From NCBI RefSeq assembly GCF_019218885.1, contig NZ_JAHUWT010000005.1, positions 310,001 to 374,000 of the forward strand: 64,000 nucleotides of DNA. The letters are read 5' to 3'. This DNA is from Bordetella sp. BOR01 (GTDB lineage Bacteria; Pseudomonadota; Gammaproteobacteria; Burkholderiales; Burkholderiaceae_B). The notes beneath the pieces were generated by a model, which saw nothing but the letters and a program-made list of their open reading frames with translations, searched no databases and was not told where the DNA came from. A program made the position numbers and the translations under genes. Below, one piece after another: positions 53,012-62,496 of this stretch (positions are counted from its first letter, which is position 1; each line of letters opens with the position of its first letter).

Positions 53012-53883
53012 TGGGACGCTTGTCGCGACCGTATGGTGCGCTGGCTGCCGTGCTGGGTGCCGTCTTGCTGGCGGGTTGCCAGGGCAACAAGATGGAATCC
53101 GCCTGGGAACTGATCCAGCAGCAGCAACAAGAGCAGGCCCTGATGCGGCAGGCCGAAAACGACGTGGACCTTGGCAAGCAGCCCACCGAGCCGCAGCTGA
53201 TGCTGGCGCTGATTCGCGAAACCCAGGCCCAGGGGCGCTATTTTGCTTCGCTGGCCTACATCGATGCCTACCGGCAGCGCTTCGGCGCCAGCGACCAACT
53301 GGCCACATTGCAGGCCGACGCCCTGCGGCGCACAGGCCAGGAAGAGCAGAGCGAGGCGGCCTACCGCAAGCTGCTGGGCGGCGCGCAGGCCGCGCAAGGC
53401 TGGCACGGCCTGGGCCTGCTGGCCGGCGCGCGTGGCGATTTTTCCCAGGCGGCGCAAGACCTGGAGCGTGCCGCGCAGCTATCCCCCACGGATGCGCAGA
53501 TGCTGGGCGACCTGGGCTATGCGCGGCTGCGCGCCGGCGATAGCGCCGCTGCGCGCGTGCCGCTGGGCAAGGCCGCCGAACTCGACCCATCCAATACCAA
53601 GGTGCTGGCCAATATGGCTTTGCTGCTGGTGGTCGAGGGCAACGCGATGCAGGCCCAGCAACTGATGGACCGCGCCAATCTGGGGCAGGAAGCGCGCAGC
53701 CAGATATTCCAGTTGGCCAGCCAGATGCAGTGGCAGGCGCAGGGCCCGGCGCAGCCGGCAAGTGCGTCGCACGCCACGGGCGCGGTGCGCCAGGTAACGC
53801 AGGTGTCCAGCGGACGCGACGTGGTCATGCCCATGTTGCAGCCCGTGATGGACCGCATGATCAACCCGCCCATGGTGCAGTAG
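53011..53883 (+). CDS. tadD: TadD lipoprotein with TPR repeats
   Basis: A 290-residue lipoprotein (lipobox LAGC, Cys23) with tetratricopeptide repeats between about residues 70 and 220: FASLAYIDAYRQRFGA, SEAAYRKLLGGAQAAQGWHGLGL, FSQAAQDLERAAQLSPTDAQML and ARVPLGKAAELDPSNTKVL. TadD acts as the pilotin-like factor for the secretin. The polar C-terminus is family-variable. GGAGG lies six bases before the ATG. Confidence 0.92.
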   Translation: MGRLSRPYGALAAVLGAVLLAGCQGNKMESAWELIQQQQQEQALMRQAENDVDLGKQPTEPQLMLALIRETQAQGRYFASLAYIDAYRQRFGASDQLATLQADALRRTGQEEQSEAAYRKLLGGAQAAQGWHGLGLLAGARGDFSQAAQDLERAAQLSPTDAQMLGDLGYARLRAGDSAAARVPLGKAAELDPSNTKVLANMALLLVVEGNAMQAQQLMDRANLGQEARSQIFQLASQMQWQAQGPAQPASASHATGAVRQVTQVSSGRDVVMPMLQPVMDRMINPPMVQ

Positions 53884-53934
53884 GGCGGCGCTGGCCGCGT
53901 GGCCCCCGGATTTTCGAACTTGATAGAGACAACC

Positions 53935-54354
53935 ATGTCCCGATACTTTCTTCGTCATGCGCTGGTCCTGGCCGTGGCTCTGCCCTGGGCGGCGTGCGCG
54001 CAGGTGAATCCCCCCTTGACGGGAGCGGCGGCCGCGCAACCCGCCGCCGCGGCCACGCAGGCCATGCCCGACCGCCCCGTGGTACGGCAGATGCAAACGC
54101 CGATGCCGGCGGTTGCCGCACCGGCACCGGCCGTTGCCGCCAGCACGCCGGCCGCCAGCACCCCCGAGCGCAGCGACGCGATGGGCGATGTCACGCGTGG
54201 CCTGCTTGCTGCCCAGGCCGACGGGCGGCGTGCCGGCGGGGCGCTGCCCATTCTGGGGCCCGTGTCCACCGCGTCCTGGGACCGCTACCTGGAAAGCTTC
54301 CGCCAGCCGATCCCGCAATGGTTCACCGAAAGAGTCAAGACGGACAGCAAATAG
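53935..54354 (+). CDS. DUF3613-type exported protein in the Tad locus
   Basis: A 139-residue exported protein. The signal peptide MSRYFLRHALVLAVALPW ends near ACA-Q; the residue at -3 of the cysteine is Trp, so it is probably not a lipoprotein. An alanine/proline-rich stretch (about 30-75) leads to a conserved C-terminal domain: GDVTRGLLAAQADGRRAGG and ILGPVSTASWDRYLESFRQPIP. This matches the DUF3613 family seen in Tad clusters of Burkholderiales. Function is unknown. Confidence 0.8.
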   Translation: MSRYFLRHALVLAVALPWAACAQVNPPLTGAAAAQPAAAATQAMPDRPVVRQMQTPMPAVAAPAPAVAASTPAASTPERSDAMGDVTRGLLAAQADGRRAGGALPILGPVSTASWDRYLESFRQPIPQWFTERVKTDSK

Positions 54355-54381
54355 TTGCGTTCTTACCGATACCGGCCAGTC

Positions 54382-56532
54382 ATGAGCCCTTTGCCGCATC
54401 ATTCGCCCGTACGCGCCCGCCAGCGCGGCTCGATTGCCGTGTCGGCGGCGTTCGCCGTGTTGATCGGCCTGGTGGTGCTGTTGTCGGTACAGGTGGGCTA
54501 CCTGTTCTACATGAAGCGCGAGCTGCAGAAAGCGGCCGACCTGGCGGCCCTGTCGGCGGCGCAGGTGCTGGTCGCGGGCGACGATGCCTGCGCCGCCGGG
54601 GCCTCCCCGACCCTCCTGGCGGCCAAGGGCGCCGCCGTCAAGAACGTGGCGGGCATCGTCGACACCATCGCGGCCAGCGATGTCACCGTCGACTGCAAGT
54701 TGTGGGACCCCAACCGGCCGGATGCCGGCGGCATGTATCTATTCGATCCGGATCCGTCCAAGGGCGAGCGCCTCAATGCCGTGCGGGTACGCATCGACAA
54801 GGCGCTGGGTGCCTTGATCCCCAGCGTGGTCGGCGGTTGGATAGGCGGAACGCAAGCCAGCGTCGTGGCCGTCGCCGCGGCTTCCAAGCCGACCGCCGCC
54901 TTCAGCGTGGGATCGAAACTGCTCGGCACGGAGTCGACGGGTGCGCTGATGAGCCTGCTGCGCGTGGTGGGGGTCGATCCGGATCTCAGCCTGGTCGGGT
55001 ACGAAGGGCTGGTCGGCGCCACGATCACCCCTGCCGGGCTCTTGCGCGAATTGGGCATACCGGTCACGGCCGACCTGAATGTGGGCGATCTCAATGCACT
55101 GCTCGCCGCCAATCAGGTCAGCGTGGGCCAACTGCTCGATGCCGTGGTGAACCTGGCGGGCCATGATGAACTGCTGGGCTTGAATGCGGCGGTGCTCAAT
55201 GCCATCGGCGCCAGCCTGAACATGGACAGCCTGAACGTCCAGCTCGGCACGGAAGCGGCAGAGGGCGCGATGCGCGGCCTGTTTGCCGCCATCACGGCGC
55301 CGACCACGGCGCAAGAGGCGCTGGGCATCAAGCTCGATGCCCTGGGCCTGATCACCAGCGCGATCGGCGTGGCCACGGCCGGCAACGCGGCTGCCATCGA
55401 TATCCCGGCCTCGGGCCTCTTGAGCGCGCTGGGGCTGGATCTCAGTGTCAAGGCTGCGGTGGTCGAGCCACCGTCCATTGGTATCGGGCAGGCGCGCCAT
55501 GGCGCAATACCGGGCGCCAGGGCCTATACGTCGCAGATCCGCCTCAACCTGAATATCGGCACCAGTTCGTCCGGCCTGGGCGGGCTGCTGGGCGCGTTGG
55601 GCACGTCGATCACGCTGCCCATTTTCGTGGATGTGGTGAACGCGCAGGGCGAACTCACCGAAACCATGTGTTCGGAGCGTCCGCGCAAAGCGGCCGTCGA
55701 GGTCAAGTCGGCGGTGCTGGGCGCCTGCCTGGGCAAACCGATTTCCATGGCCGATGCGTTCTCGAAAAAAGACATGTGCGCGACCAACATGAGCGCGGAC
55801 ACGGAATTCGTCCGCTTGCTGGGGGTATCGCTGCTGCATGGCAAGGTGGCGCCGCTATCGATATTGCCCGCGCCGGCAGAGGAAGTCATCGTGGCCGAAG
55901 ACGGCCCTCCCGTCTCGACTTCGGCCAATCCGCTTGCCCTGGGCGCCACCATCTCGGGCCTGCTTGACGAACTGCTCAGCGGATCGCTCAGCGGCGGGAC
56001 GCAGACCAAGGTCGACCCGTTGCCGGCCGATACGGCCCAGACCCTGGCCGACAATTACCTGAATCGAATCGGTCCAAGCATTACCGGCACCGAAATCAGC
56101 CGGATCAAGAACTGGATGGATACAGACGGGCTGGTCTGGAAGCGCCCGGGCGGCTTGCTGGGGCTGACTTCCGTCACGATGCCCGAAGAATGGGTCGCCA
56201 AGGTGGCCTCGTGCCGGTCAGGCAGTACCTATGGCCGGGACTGCGTGCGCGGCAGGCTGGTGTCTTCGCTGCAATCTCCCAATCAATGCGGCCTGTTGAG
56301 TTGCATCCTGGATCCGATCGTGGGCCTGCTGCTGGGAACCGGCGATGGCGCCAATGGGCTGTTGCAGACGATCCTGAAGCCGATCGTCGAATTGCTGAAG
56401 TTGGTTGCCCCCGCGCTGGATGGCGTCGGCGGCGCGCTGTCGTCGTTGCTGAACACGCTGGGCCTGAACCTGGGGCCGGTCGATGTGCAATTGCATTCGA
56501 TCGATTGCGGCCAGGTCAGCCTGGTGTATTGA
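54382..56532 (+). CDS. tadG: TadG-like pilus-associated protein
   Basis: A 716-residue protein with the TadG N-terminus RQRGSIAVSAAFAVLIGLVVLLSVQVGYLFYMKRELQKAADLAALSAA: one transmembrane helix and then a pilin-like coiled region. The long periplasmic part is rich in Gly/Leu (GLGGLLGALGTSIT, ATISGLLDELLSGSLSGG) and has ten or so cysteines, several near the C-terminus (CRSG, DCVRG, QCGLLSC, DCGQ), suggesting disulphides. It lacks an obvious von Willebrand domain. The ATG at 54382 is preferred to the upstream ATG at 54355. Its role in pilus assembly or adhesion is inferred. Confidence 0.88.
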   Translation: MSPLPHHSPVRARQRGSIAVSAAFAVLIGLVVLLSVQVGYLFYMKRELQKAADLAALSAAQVLVAGDDACAAGASPTLLAAKGAAVKNVAGIVDTIAASDVTVDCKLWDPNRPDAGGMYLFDPDPSKGERLNAVRVRIDKALGALIPSVVGGWIGGTQASVVAVAAASKPTAAFSVGSKLLGTESTGALMSLLRVVGVDPDLSLVGYEGLVGATITPAGLLRELGIPVTADLNVGDLNALLAANQVSVGQLLDAVVNLAGHDELLGLNAAVLNAIGASLNMDSLNVQLGTEAAEGAMRGLFAAITAPTTAQEALGIKLDALGLITSAIGVATAGNAAAIDIPASGLLSALGLDLSVKAAVVEPPSIGIGQARHGAIPGARAYTSQIRLNLNIGTSSSGLGGLLGALGTSITLPIFVDVVNAQGELTETMCSERPRKAAVEVKSAVLGACLGKPISMADAFSKKDMCATNMSADTEFVRLLGVSLLHGKVAPLSILPAPAEEVIVAEDGPPVSTSANPLALGATISGLLDELLSGSLSGGTQTKVDPLPADTAQTLADNYLNRIGPSITGTEISRIKNWMDTDGLVWKRPGGLLGLTSVTMPEEWVAKVASCRSGSTYGRDCVRGRLVSSLQSPNQCGLLSCILDPIVGLLLGTGDGANGLLQTILKPIVELLKLVAPALDGVGGALSSLLNTLGLNLGPVDVQLHSIDCGQVSLVY

Positions 56533-56559
56533 CAAGAAAAGTAAGGAAACTCAGAAGGG

Positions 56560-57957
56560 ATGTCCAAGCCTGCAATTCGCGACGATTTCGATCTCTACGT
56601 CTGGGAAGGTTCCTCGGATATCGCGGCGCGCGCCGAGCGCTGTCTGGCCGGCATGGACATCACGGTGATGCGCGCCGATGCCGGCACGGCCTTCCCGCCG
56701 CCGCGCGACGTCACGCGTACGGCGGTTGCGCTGGTCTCGGTTTCGGTCATGGGCGACAAGCGTTTCAGCGGCCATGACTGGCTGGCATCGCAGGGCATGC
56801 CCGTCATCTGGGTGGCGGCCGAAGTGCGCGGCCATGATCCGCGCTTTTATCCGCCCGCGTATTCGCATACGCTGCCGCTGATGTTCACCGCGCCGGAACT
56901 GCGCAAGCAGCTCTTTGACCTGCTGGGCTCGCTGGATCGTGCCGACCGCCAGGTCGAACGCCGCGAACAGCCGTTCGTGGCCGTGTCCGAATCCATGCGG
57001 GCCTTGCTGGCCGAGGCGCAGATGTTCGCCGACTGCCGCAACAATGTATTGATCCATGGGCAGACCGGGGTGGGCAAAGAGCGGGTGGCGCGGCTGTTGC
57101 ACGATCGCGCTGCCTGGGCCGAAGGGCCGTTCGTGGCCGTCAACTGCGGCGCCATCCCCGAAGGCTTGTTCGAGGCGCATTTCTTCGGCCATGCCAAGGG
57201 CGCTTTCACCGGCGCGGTCGGCGCCCACAAAGGATATTTCGAGCAGGCCGATGGCGGCACGCTGTTCCTGGACGAAATCGGCGACCTGCCGCTCTACCAG
57301 CAAGTGAAGCTGCTGCGCGTGCTGGAACAGAGTACCGTCACGCGGCTGGGCTCGACCGTCGCGGTACCTGTGGATTTCCGCCTGGTGGCGGCAACCAATA
57401 AAGATTTGCGCGAACTGTGCGCGCAGGACGAGTTCCGGTCCGACCTGTACTACCGCCTGGCCGTCATCGAGCTGTACATCCCCAGCCTGCAAGAGCGGGG
57501 CCCGGAAGAAAAAATGGCCATCTTTCGCACGCTGCTCCAGCGCCATGGCGCAGGCGCAGGCGAAATGCCGCCCGGCTGGCTGCTGGAACGCGTGGCCAAT
57601 ACGGCCTATGCCGGCAATGTGCGCGAATTGTCGAACGTGGTTGAGCGCGTGGCCATCGTGCGCCGCCAGTTCCAGGCCTGGGACAGGCCGCGCATCGAGC
57701 AGATATTCGACCGGCTGGCGGCCACGCCGGCCAAGGCTGCCATGGTGCTGGCCGCGGACACAGACGATGCGTGGTCGGATGCCGAACGCACCGAACGCAA
57801 TCGCATTCTGGCGGCCCTGGAATCCCATGGCTGGCGGCGGCAAGACACCGCCCATTACCTGGGCATCAGCCGCAAGGTGTTGTGGGAAAAAATGCGCAAG
57901 CTGCGGCTGGGCAATAACCAGGGCGAATTGGCCGAAGGCCTGGCCGAACCCTTGTAG
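56560..57957 (+). CDS. Sigma-54-dependent transcriptional activator at the end of the Tad locus
   Basis: A 465-residue enhancer-binding protein. The AAA+ core is complete: Walker A GQTGVGKE (167-174), the sigma-54 contact loop GAFTGA (214-219), Walker [14 protein letters not shown], and [22 protein letters not shown]. The C-terminal Fis-type helix-turn-helix reads [29 protein letters not shown]. The N-terminal 130 residues are a degenerate receiver-like domain with no clear phospho-aspartate. A good AGAAGGG ribosome-binding site precedes the ATG. Its position implies that it activates sigma-54 promoters of the pilus locus. Confidence 0.93.
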   Translation: MSKPAIRDDFDLYVWEGSSDIAARAERCLAGMDITVMRADAGTAFPPPRDVTRTAVALVSVSVMGDKRFSGHDWLASQGMPVIWVAAEVRGHDPRFYPPAYSHTLPLMFTAPELRKQLFDLLGSLDRADRQVERREQPFVAVSESMRALLAEAQMFADCRNNVLIHGQTGVGKERVARLLHDRAAWAEGPFVAVNCGAIPEGLFEAHFFGHAKGAFTGAVGAHKGYFEQADGGTLFLDEIGDLPLYQQVKLLRVLEQSTVTRLGSTVAVPVDFRLVAATNKDLRELCAQDEFRSDLYYRLAVIELYIPSLQERGPEEKMAIFRTLLQRHGAGAGEMPPGWLLERVANTAYAGNVRELSNVVERVAIVRRQFQAWDRPRIEQIFDRLAATPAKAAMVLAADTDDAWSDAERTERNRILAALESHGWRRQDTAHYLGISRKVLWEKMRKLRLGNNQGELAEGLAEPL

Positions 57958-57997
57958 GCGGCAAGGGAAAACAAGCCTCCTGAAATTCTTAATTAAT

Positions 57998-58013
57998 TGG
58001 TATAGTTCTGCAA
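57998..58013 (+). promoter_or_regulatory. Putative promoter-like element before the DUF2968 gene
   Basis: TGGTATAGTTCTGCAA lies 17 bases upstream of the DUF2968 ATG and resembles the element upstream of flp (44288-44303). TATAGT inside it could alternatively be an ordinary -10, with a poor -35. Confidence 0.3.
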
Positions 58014-58030
58014 CTTTTTCTGGGGAAGGC

Positions 58031-58750
58031 ATGAAAGTCCATCAACTTCACACCGCCTTGCGGGTGGCGGCACTGGGCGTGGCGTTGTCCGGCCTGGCGG
58101 CCTGCGCCAGTGCCCAGTCTGAAGCGGTTCGCCCGGCAGTGCAGCAGGTGGAAAGCAAGCAGGCCGGCGACACGCCCGTGACGCCGCCGGCCCCCGCGGC
58201 GCCCGCGCCCAATTCCACGGTGGCCGAGCTGCAGTCGCTGATCCAGGGCCGCCAGGTGTCGGAGCTGCGCACCACGTACAACGGCACCTACGGCGCCAGC
58301 CTGTTGTTCAAGTCCGACGACCTGACCTACTACGTCGCGCTGTTCCAGCAGAAAGATTTCTGGCGCGTGGTGCAAACGCAATCCGACAAGCAGGCCGAAA
58401 CCACTTATCGCGCCTTTGCCCAGCAATCGGCCGACCTGGCCGAAGTGGATATCAAGCGTATCAAGCTGCAGGCCGAGTATGCGCGTTCCGAACGCATCCT
58501 GGCCGAGCGCAGCGGCCAACTGGCCACGCTGCAGGCCGACCAGTCATTGCGTCGCCAGCAGGAACAACAGGTGGCGGCCCGCCAGGAACAGGCGCGCCAG
58601 CAAGCCGCCGCGCTGTCGCAACAGCAGCAGCAATTGCGCGCAGAGCTGAATTCGATGCAGAACCAGATCGATGCCCTGGAAGCCCAGCAGTCCGAGTTGG
58701 CGCTCGCACGCGAAAATCCCGCGCCGGCACGCAAGCAAAGCCGCAAATAA
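58031..58750 (+). CDS. DUF2968 coiled-coil lipoprotein
   Basis: A 239-residue lipoprotein with lipobox LAAC (Cys25). Residues 60-130 form a globular region (ELQSLIQGRQVSELRTTYNG, YGASLLFKSDDLTYYVALFQ), and 130-230 a glutamine/alanine-rich coiled coil (LRRQQEQQVAARQEQARQQA). This fits DUF2968, found in Burkholderiales with no known function. It follows the sigma-54 activator by 73 bp and precedes a bidirectional terminator, so it may belong to the pilus regulon. The start at 58031 is fixed by GGGGAAGG upstream. Confidence 0.85.
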   Translation: MKVHQLHTALRVAALGVALSGLAACASAQSEAVRPAVQQVESKQAGDTPVTPPAPAAPAPNSTVAELQSLIQGRQVSELRTTYNGTYGASLLFKSDDLTYYVALFQQKDFWRVVQTQSDKQAETTYRAFAQQSADLAEVDIKRIKLQAEYARSERILAERSGQLATLQADQSLRRQQEQQVAARQEQARQQAAALSQQQQQLRAELNSMQNQIDALEAQQSELALARENPAPARKQSRK

Positions 58751-58769
58751 AACCAGCGTGGTCGGCAAG

Positions 58770-58807
58770 AAAAACGGGCCCGGTTCACAGTCCGGGCCCA
58801 TTTTTTT
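58770..58807. terminator. Bidirectional intrinsic terminator
   Basis: GGGCCCGG (58776-58783) and CCGGGCCC (58792-58799) form an 8-bp stem with an 8-base loop. Seven T follow on the plus strand (58801-58807), and five A precede it (58770-58774), giving a T-run on the minus strand. It closes both the Tad-side plus unit and the convergent DUF1178/efp unit. Confidence 0.9.
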
Positions 58808-58847
58808 GATGCGTGGCGCGCAGGCGCGCAGGGGCAAGATCGGCCGG

Positions 58848-59324
58848 CTATTGCAGGCGATCGTCGTCCAGGATGTCGGGCAGGGTCATGACGTCGATGC
58901 CGTCTTCGTTCAGGGCCAGGCGTTCTTCGGTCGTGGCCGTGCCGCGGATCGGGCGTTCGTCGGCATCGCCGGCGTGGATGCGGCGCGCTTCTTCGGCAAA
59001 GCGCGGCCCCACGTTTTCGGTCTTGCGGACCATATCGCGTATCTGGCGCAGCACGGCCGCCTGCAGGCGGGCCATGTCAGCCGCGTCGGCCGGTGACTTG
59101 GCCTGCTGCGCGCCGGGGGCCGATGCTGGTGCCGCGGCGGGCGCGTGCAGGTGACCCACGTTCAGGTGCGGCGCCGACAGGCGCTTGGCGACCTGGGCCG
59201 ACGCGCAGACCGGGCACGTGACCAGGCCACGCGCCTGTTGCGTATCGTAGTCGTCATGCGAGCCGAACCAGCCTTCGAAAAGATGGCCCTGGTCGCACTG
59301 CAGGTCGAATACTTTGAGCGCCAT
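58848..59324 (-). CDS. DUF1178 family zinc-ribbon protein
   Basis: A 158-residue protein of the DUF1178 family. The N-terminus holds FDLQCDQGHLFEGWF and CPVCAS, two cysteine pairs forming a probable zinc ribbon. The alanine/proline-rich middle (60-80) is a linker, and the C-terminal half is helical (MARLQAAVLRQIRDMVRKTENVG). Function is unknown. It follows efp by 18 bp on the same strand. Confidence 0.87.
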   Translation of the reverse strand: MALKVFDLQCDQGHLFEGWFGSHDDYDTQQARGLVTCPVCASAQVAKRLSAPHLNVGHLHAPAAAPASAPGAQQAKSPADAADMARLQAAVLRQIRDMVRKTENVGPRFAEEARRIHAGDADERPIRGTATTEERLALNEDGIDVMTLPDILDDDRLQ

Positions 59325-59342
59325 TCCCGTGCGGAACCCGGA

Positions 59343-59900
59343 TCAGTTCACGCGGCTGCGGTATTCGTTGGTGCGCGTGTCGATCTCGATCTTGTCGCCG
59401 ATGGCGCAGAACAGCGGCACGCTCAGTTCGTAGCCGGTGTTGATCTTGGCGGGCTTGAGCACCTTGCCCGAGGTATCGCCGCGCACGGCGGGCTCGGTAT
59501 AGGTGATTTCTCGAACCAGGATGGTGGGCAGTTCGACCGAGATGGCGCGGCCGTCGTAGAAGACGACTTCCACGGGCATGGCTTCTTCCAGGTAGTTCAG
59601 CGCGTCGCCCATGCTTTCGGCTTCGATTTCGTACTGGTTGTACTCTTCGTCCATGAAGACATACATGGGATCGCCAAAATACGAATAGGTGCATTCCTTG
59701 CGGTCAAGCACCACGACGTCGAATTTCTCGTCGGCCTTGTAGACCGATTCGCTGCCCGAACCGGTGAGCAGGTTCTTGAACTTCAGCTTGACGACGGCGG
59801 CATTGCGGCCGGACTTGTTGTATTCGGCCTTCTGGACCACGAGGGGATCCTTGCCGACCATGATCACGTTGCCGACTCGCAATTCCTGAGCGGTTTTCAT
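59343..59900 (-). CDS. efp: Elongation factor P (arginine-32 type)
   Basis: A 185-residue three-domain factor that enters the ribosomal E site and relieves stalling at polyproline. The tip loop reads [12 protein letters not shown], with Arg32 in place of the lysine used by most EF-Ps. Arg32 is the residue rhamnosylated by EarP, whose gene lies upstream. Domain III ends with [34 protein letters not shown] site is ten bases before the ATG. Confidence 0.97.
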   Translation of the reverse strand: MKTAQELRVGNVIMVGKDPLVVQKAEYNKSGRNAAVVKLKFKNLLTGSGSESVYKADEKFDVVVLDRKECTYSYFGDPMYVFMDEEYNQYEIEAESMGDALNYLEEAMPVEVVFYDGRAISVELPTILVREITYTEPAVRGDTSGKVLKPAKINTGYELSVPLFCAIGDKIEIDTRTNEYRSRVN

Positions 59901-60047
59901 CGATTAAAAACTCCGGGTGATATAGCGCGCTCGCCGTGCTTGCGCGCAGGTACCGGCTGGCGGCCCGCGTGCCCCGGGAGGGCTGTCAAGTCGAGGCCTG
60001 GCTCGACGCGACATGCGCGGCCAAAGGAACTCGGAAAACTCTCTATT

Positions 60048-61157
60048 CTAGCGTTTCCTGGACATTTCTGCGCAAAAATCAGCCAAGGTGTCCCCTAAAT
60101 CCGGGCGGGCCGCCTGGCTGGCATCCCAGGCCCGTGCCGCCGCCGCCCAGTCCGCCCACGCGGGGGCCGCCAAGGCGGCCGGCAGGGCCGCGGCGGTTGC
60201 GGCGGCAGCCTCGGATGGCCTGTTCCAGGCACGGATCAGGGCCTGGGCCTGCGGTGGGCACGGATAACGAGCCAGCCAGGCATCGAGCTTGTCCAGGTGT
60301 ATGTCGTCTTGCTGCGGGTAGATCTGCCAGACCAGGGGGCGCGCCGCCCAGGCCGCCCGCACGAACGAGTCTTCGCCACGCACGAAGTTCAGGTCGGCGC
60401 ACCACAGCAGGCGGTCGAAATCGGGCTGCGCCACGAAGGGCGCGCGGGCGATGCGCAGTTGGCCGCCGGCGCTGTCTTGCAGGCCGGGCGCGATGCCTGC
60501 GGGTACCAGCAGCAGGGTGGGGCGCGCCTGGTGGGCCAGGGTCTGCGCCAGCGCGGCGCTGGGCGCGTGCGGGTAGCAGAACAGGGTGGCCAGGCGGCCG
60601 CCCGCCTGCCAGTGCGCCAGCTGGCCATCGGCCAGGCCCAGGCCGCGCAAGAAGCTTTCCTGCCGGCCGCGCGAAGCCTGGAACGCGTCGCGTTCGGCAG
60701 TCAGCTCCGGTTCGCGCAGCAGCCCACCGGTGGCGGCGGTGAATCCGGGAAAGAAAAAATGCTTGACCAGCCCGTCGGGCCGCTGCGACGGCAGGCCGTG
60801 GCAGCTTTCCACCCACGGTTCGGCGCTGAGGTATTCCAGGTTGATCCATACGGGTGGCCGGGCGTGCATCGCGTCGATGAAGCGGGCCGGAGGATCGCAG
60901 GCAAAGGCCTCGATGACCACGTCCCCGGGCGCCAGGTCGGGCGGTGTGTCGGTCCAGTGCACGACATCGATGCCGGTATGCACTTGCCGTGCGGCGCCGG
61001 GCGCGATGCCGGGCTGGATGCGGGCAAAAGCATGCAGGTCGTCGACCCACAGGCGCACCTGCCAGCCGTGCCCCTGGGCCAGGCGCCGCGCCAGGCGCCA
61101 GCAAACGCCGATGTCACCGTAGTTGTCGACGACGCGGCAGAAGATATCGGCCCGCAC
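60048..61157 (-). CDS. earP: EF-P arginine rhamnosyltransferase EarP
   Basis: A 369-residue inverting glycosyltransferase that attaches rhamnose from dTDP-rhamnose to Arg32 of EF-P. The N-terminus has FCRVVDNYGDIGVCWRLARRL, carrying the conserved aspartates, and later VWINLEYLSAEPWVESCHGLPS, DLNFVRGEDSFVRAAWA and VWQIYPQQDDIHLDKLDA, which fit the EarP nucleotide-sugar site. The start is a GTG at 61157. It is 147 bp upstream of efp on the same strand, so modifier and target are genetically linked. Confidence 0.95.
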   Translation of the reverse strand: MRADIFCRVVDNYGDIGVCWRLARRLAQGHGWQVRLWVDDLHAFARIQPGIAPGAARQVHTGIDVVHWTDTPPDLAPGDVVIEAFACDPPARFIDAMHARPPVWINLEYLSAEPWVESCHGLPSQRPDGLVKHFFFPGFTAATGGLLREPELTAERDAFQASRGRQESFLRGLGLADGQLAHWQAGGRLATLFCYPHAPSAALAQTLAHQARPTLLLVPAGIAPGLQDSAGGQLRIARAPFVAQPDFDRLLWCADLNFVRGEDSFVRAAWAARPLVWQIYPQQDDIHLDKLDAWLARYPCPPQAQALIRAWNRPSEAAAATAAALPAALAAPAWADWAAAARAWDASQAARPDLGDTLADFCAEMSRKR

Positions 61158-61166
61158 GGTGGTGCC

Positions 61167-62369
61167 CTAGTGGAACTGGGCTGGCGCGGTATCGGCGTCT
61201 TCGGGCAGTTCGGCGTGCACCAGTTCGCCCAGCGGGTTCGGAAATTGCGGCGCGCCGCAGTCTTCGCAGTAGTCGGCCGGCAGCACGCCGGGAATGCGGC
61301 GCACGTCGTGCACACCGTATTCCTTGAGCAGCGCAGCGATTTCGTCGACCGTGTCGGGCAAGTCTTCGTCGTCAGGCTGGTCTTCTTCGCGGCCGTACAG
61401 CGGCCAGACGCAGCCGTAGTAGACGTCGTTGCTGTTGCGGGCGGTAAAGCCGATGCGGTATTCGTCGATACGTACGTCGCCGCAGCCGGCCACCACGGCG
61501 CGCAATTCGGAAGGCGCCAGGTTGACGGTGCCTTCCAGCCAGTTCACCGCGGCACGCAGCGACAGCGGCCGAACGCGGCGATCGGCTTCACGGTTGCTGA
61601 TGTAATAGGCGTCGGGCAGCAGGCAGTCGATGCCGCAGCCGGGCAGCAGGGCGGCCAGGGTGGGCTGGGCCTGTTCGATCCATTGCGCCAGGCAGGTATC
61701 GCGGCTGTGGCCCGCGTCGCCAGGCTGTTCTTGCCAACGGAATACCGGCGCCCGTTCGGGCACCGCCACGGCGGCCACCACATAGCGCGTGTCGGCCAGC
61801 ATATTGGCGGTTTCGGTCTCTTCGTTCAGGATGGGCTTGGCGGTCTCGGCGCCCAGGGCCTGGCTGCCCAGGCGCTGCAGCCATTGCCAGGTTTCAGAGA
61901 ACGTGCGCGGCATCTGGTCGATGCTGACCAGCCAGGGCATCAGGGCTGCGCGCGTGCCTTCGGCCAGCACGTGGCCATGAAGCTGGGCCAGCAGAGCCTG
62001 CTGGGCCGGTGCCGCAATCGGGCCGGTAGGAATCGAATAGCGGGTCCAGGCCACCACCGGTGCCACGATCAGCAGCACGTCGTAGCGCTGGCCGTTCTTG
62101 TCGATCTGCATCGATTCGGACAGGGTCTCGGCCTGTTCGACCAGTACCTCGTAGGCGCCCGGGTCGCGCTGCGCCAGGTGGTCCAGCGCGGATTCGAGCG
62201 GGGCATCCTGGCCGCCGCGCAATAGCTTGGGAATGGCTTCGGCAAGCAGGCTTTCCCAGTATTGGTCTTCGGTCCGGCTGCCGGACCGGTTCAGCGACTG
62301 GGCAAGCGCCGCCAGGCGCGACGCGTCGCGGCTCAGGCGGGAAGAAGAGGGGCTGCGGGCTCGGGCCAT
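61167..62369 (-). CDS. DUF2863 family protein
   Basis: A 400-residue protein of unknown function belonging to DUF2863, which I know only from Burkholderiales-type genomes. It has no signal peptide or membrane segment. Visible features are a Ser/Arg-rich N-terminus, MPWLVSIDQMPRTFSETWQW in the middle, the tract YGREEDQPDDEDLPDTVDE and a C-terminal CEDCGAPQFPNPLGE motif that could bind zinc. The ATG at 62369 is preferred to the upstream ATG at 62408. It lies nine bases before earP on the same strand. Confidence 0.83.
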   Translation of the reverse strand: MARARSPSSSRLSRDASRLAALAQSLNRSGSRTEDQYWESLLAEAIPKLLRGGQDAPLESALDHLAQRDPGAYEVLVEQAETLSESMQIDKNGQRYDVLLIVAPVVAWTRYSIPTGPIAAPAQQALLAQLHGHVLAEGTRAALMPWLVSIDQMPRTFSETWQWLQRLGSQALGAETAKPILNEETETANMLADTRYVVAAVAVPERAPVFRWQEQPGDAGHSRDTCLAQWIEQAQPTLAALLPGCGIDCLLPDAYYISNREADRRVRPLSLRAAVNWLEGTVNLAPSELRAVVAGCGDVRIDEYRIGFTARNSNDVYYGCVWPLYGREEDQPDDEDLPDTVDEIAALLKEYGVHDVRRIPGVLPADYCEDCGAPQFPNPLGELVHAELPEDADTAPAQFH

Positions 62370-62496
62370 TGTTTTGTCGCGGGTCCAAAGTAAGGGGGCG
62401 GAACCCACTAGTTTAACGCCGGCTGCTTTCGGCCGCGCCCCAGGCGGGGCGCGGTGTCAGTTTAGGCCACCCTCGTCGCATGAAACAGCTGCAACT

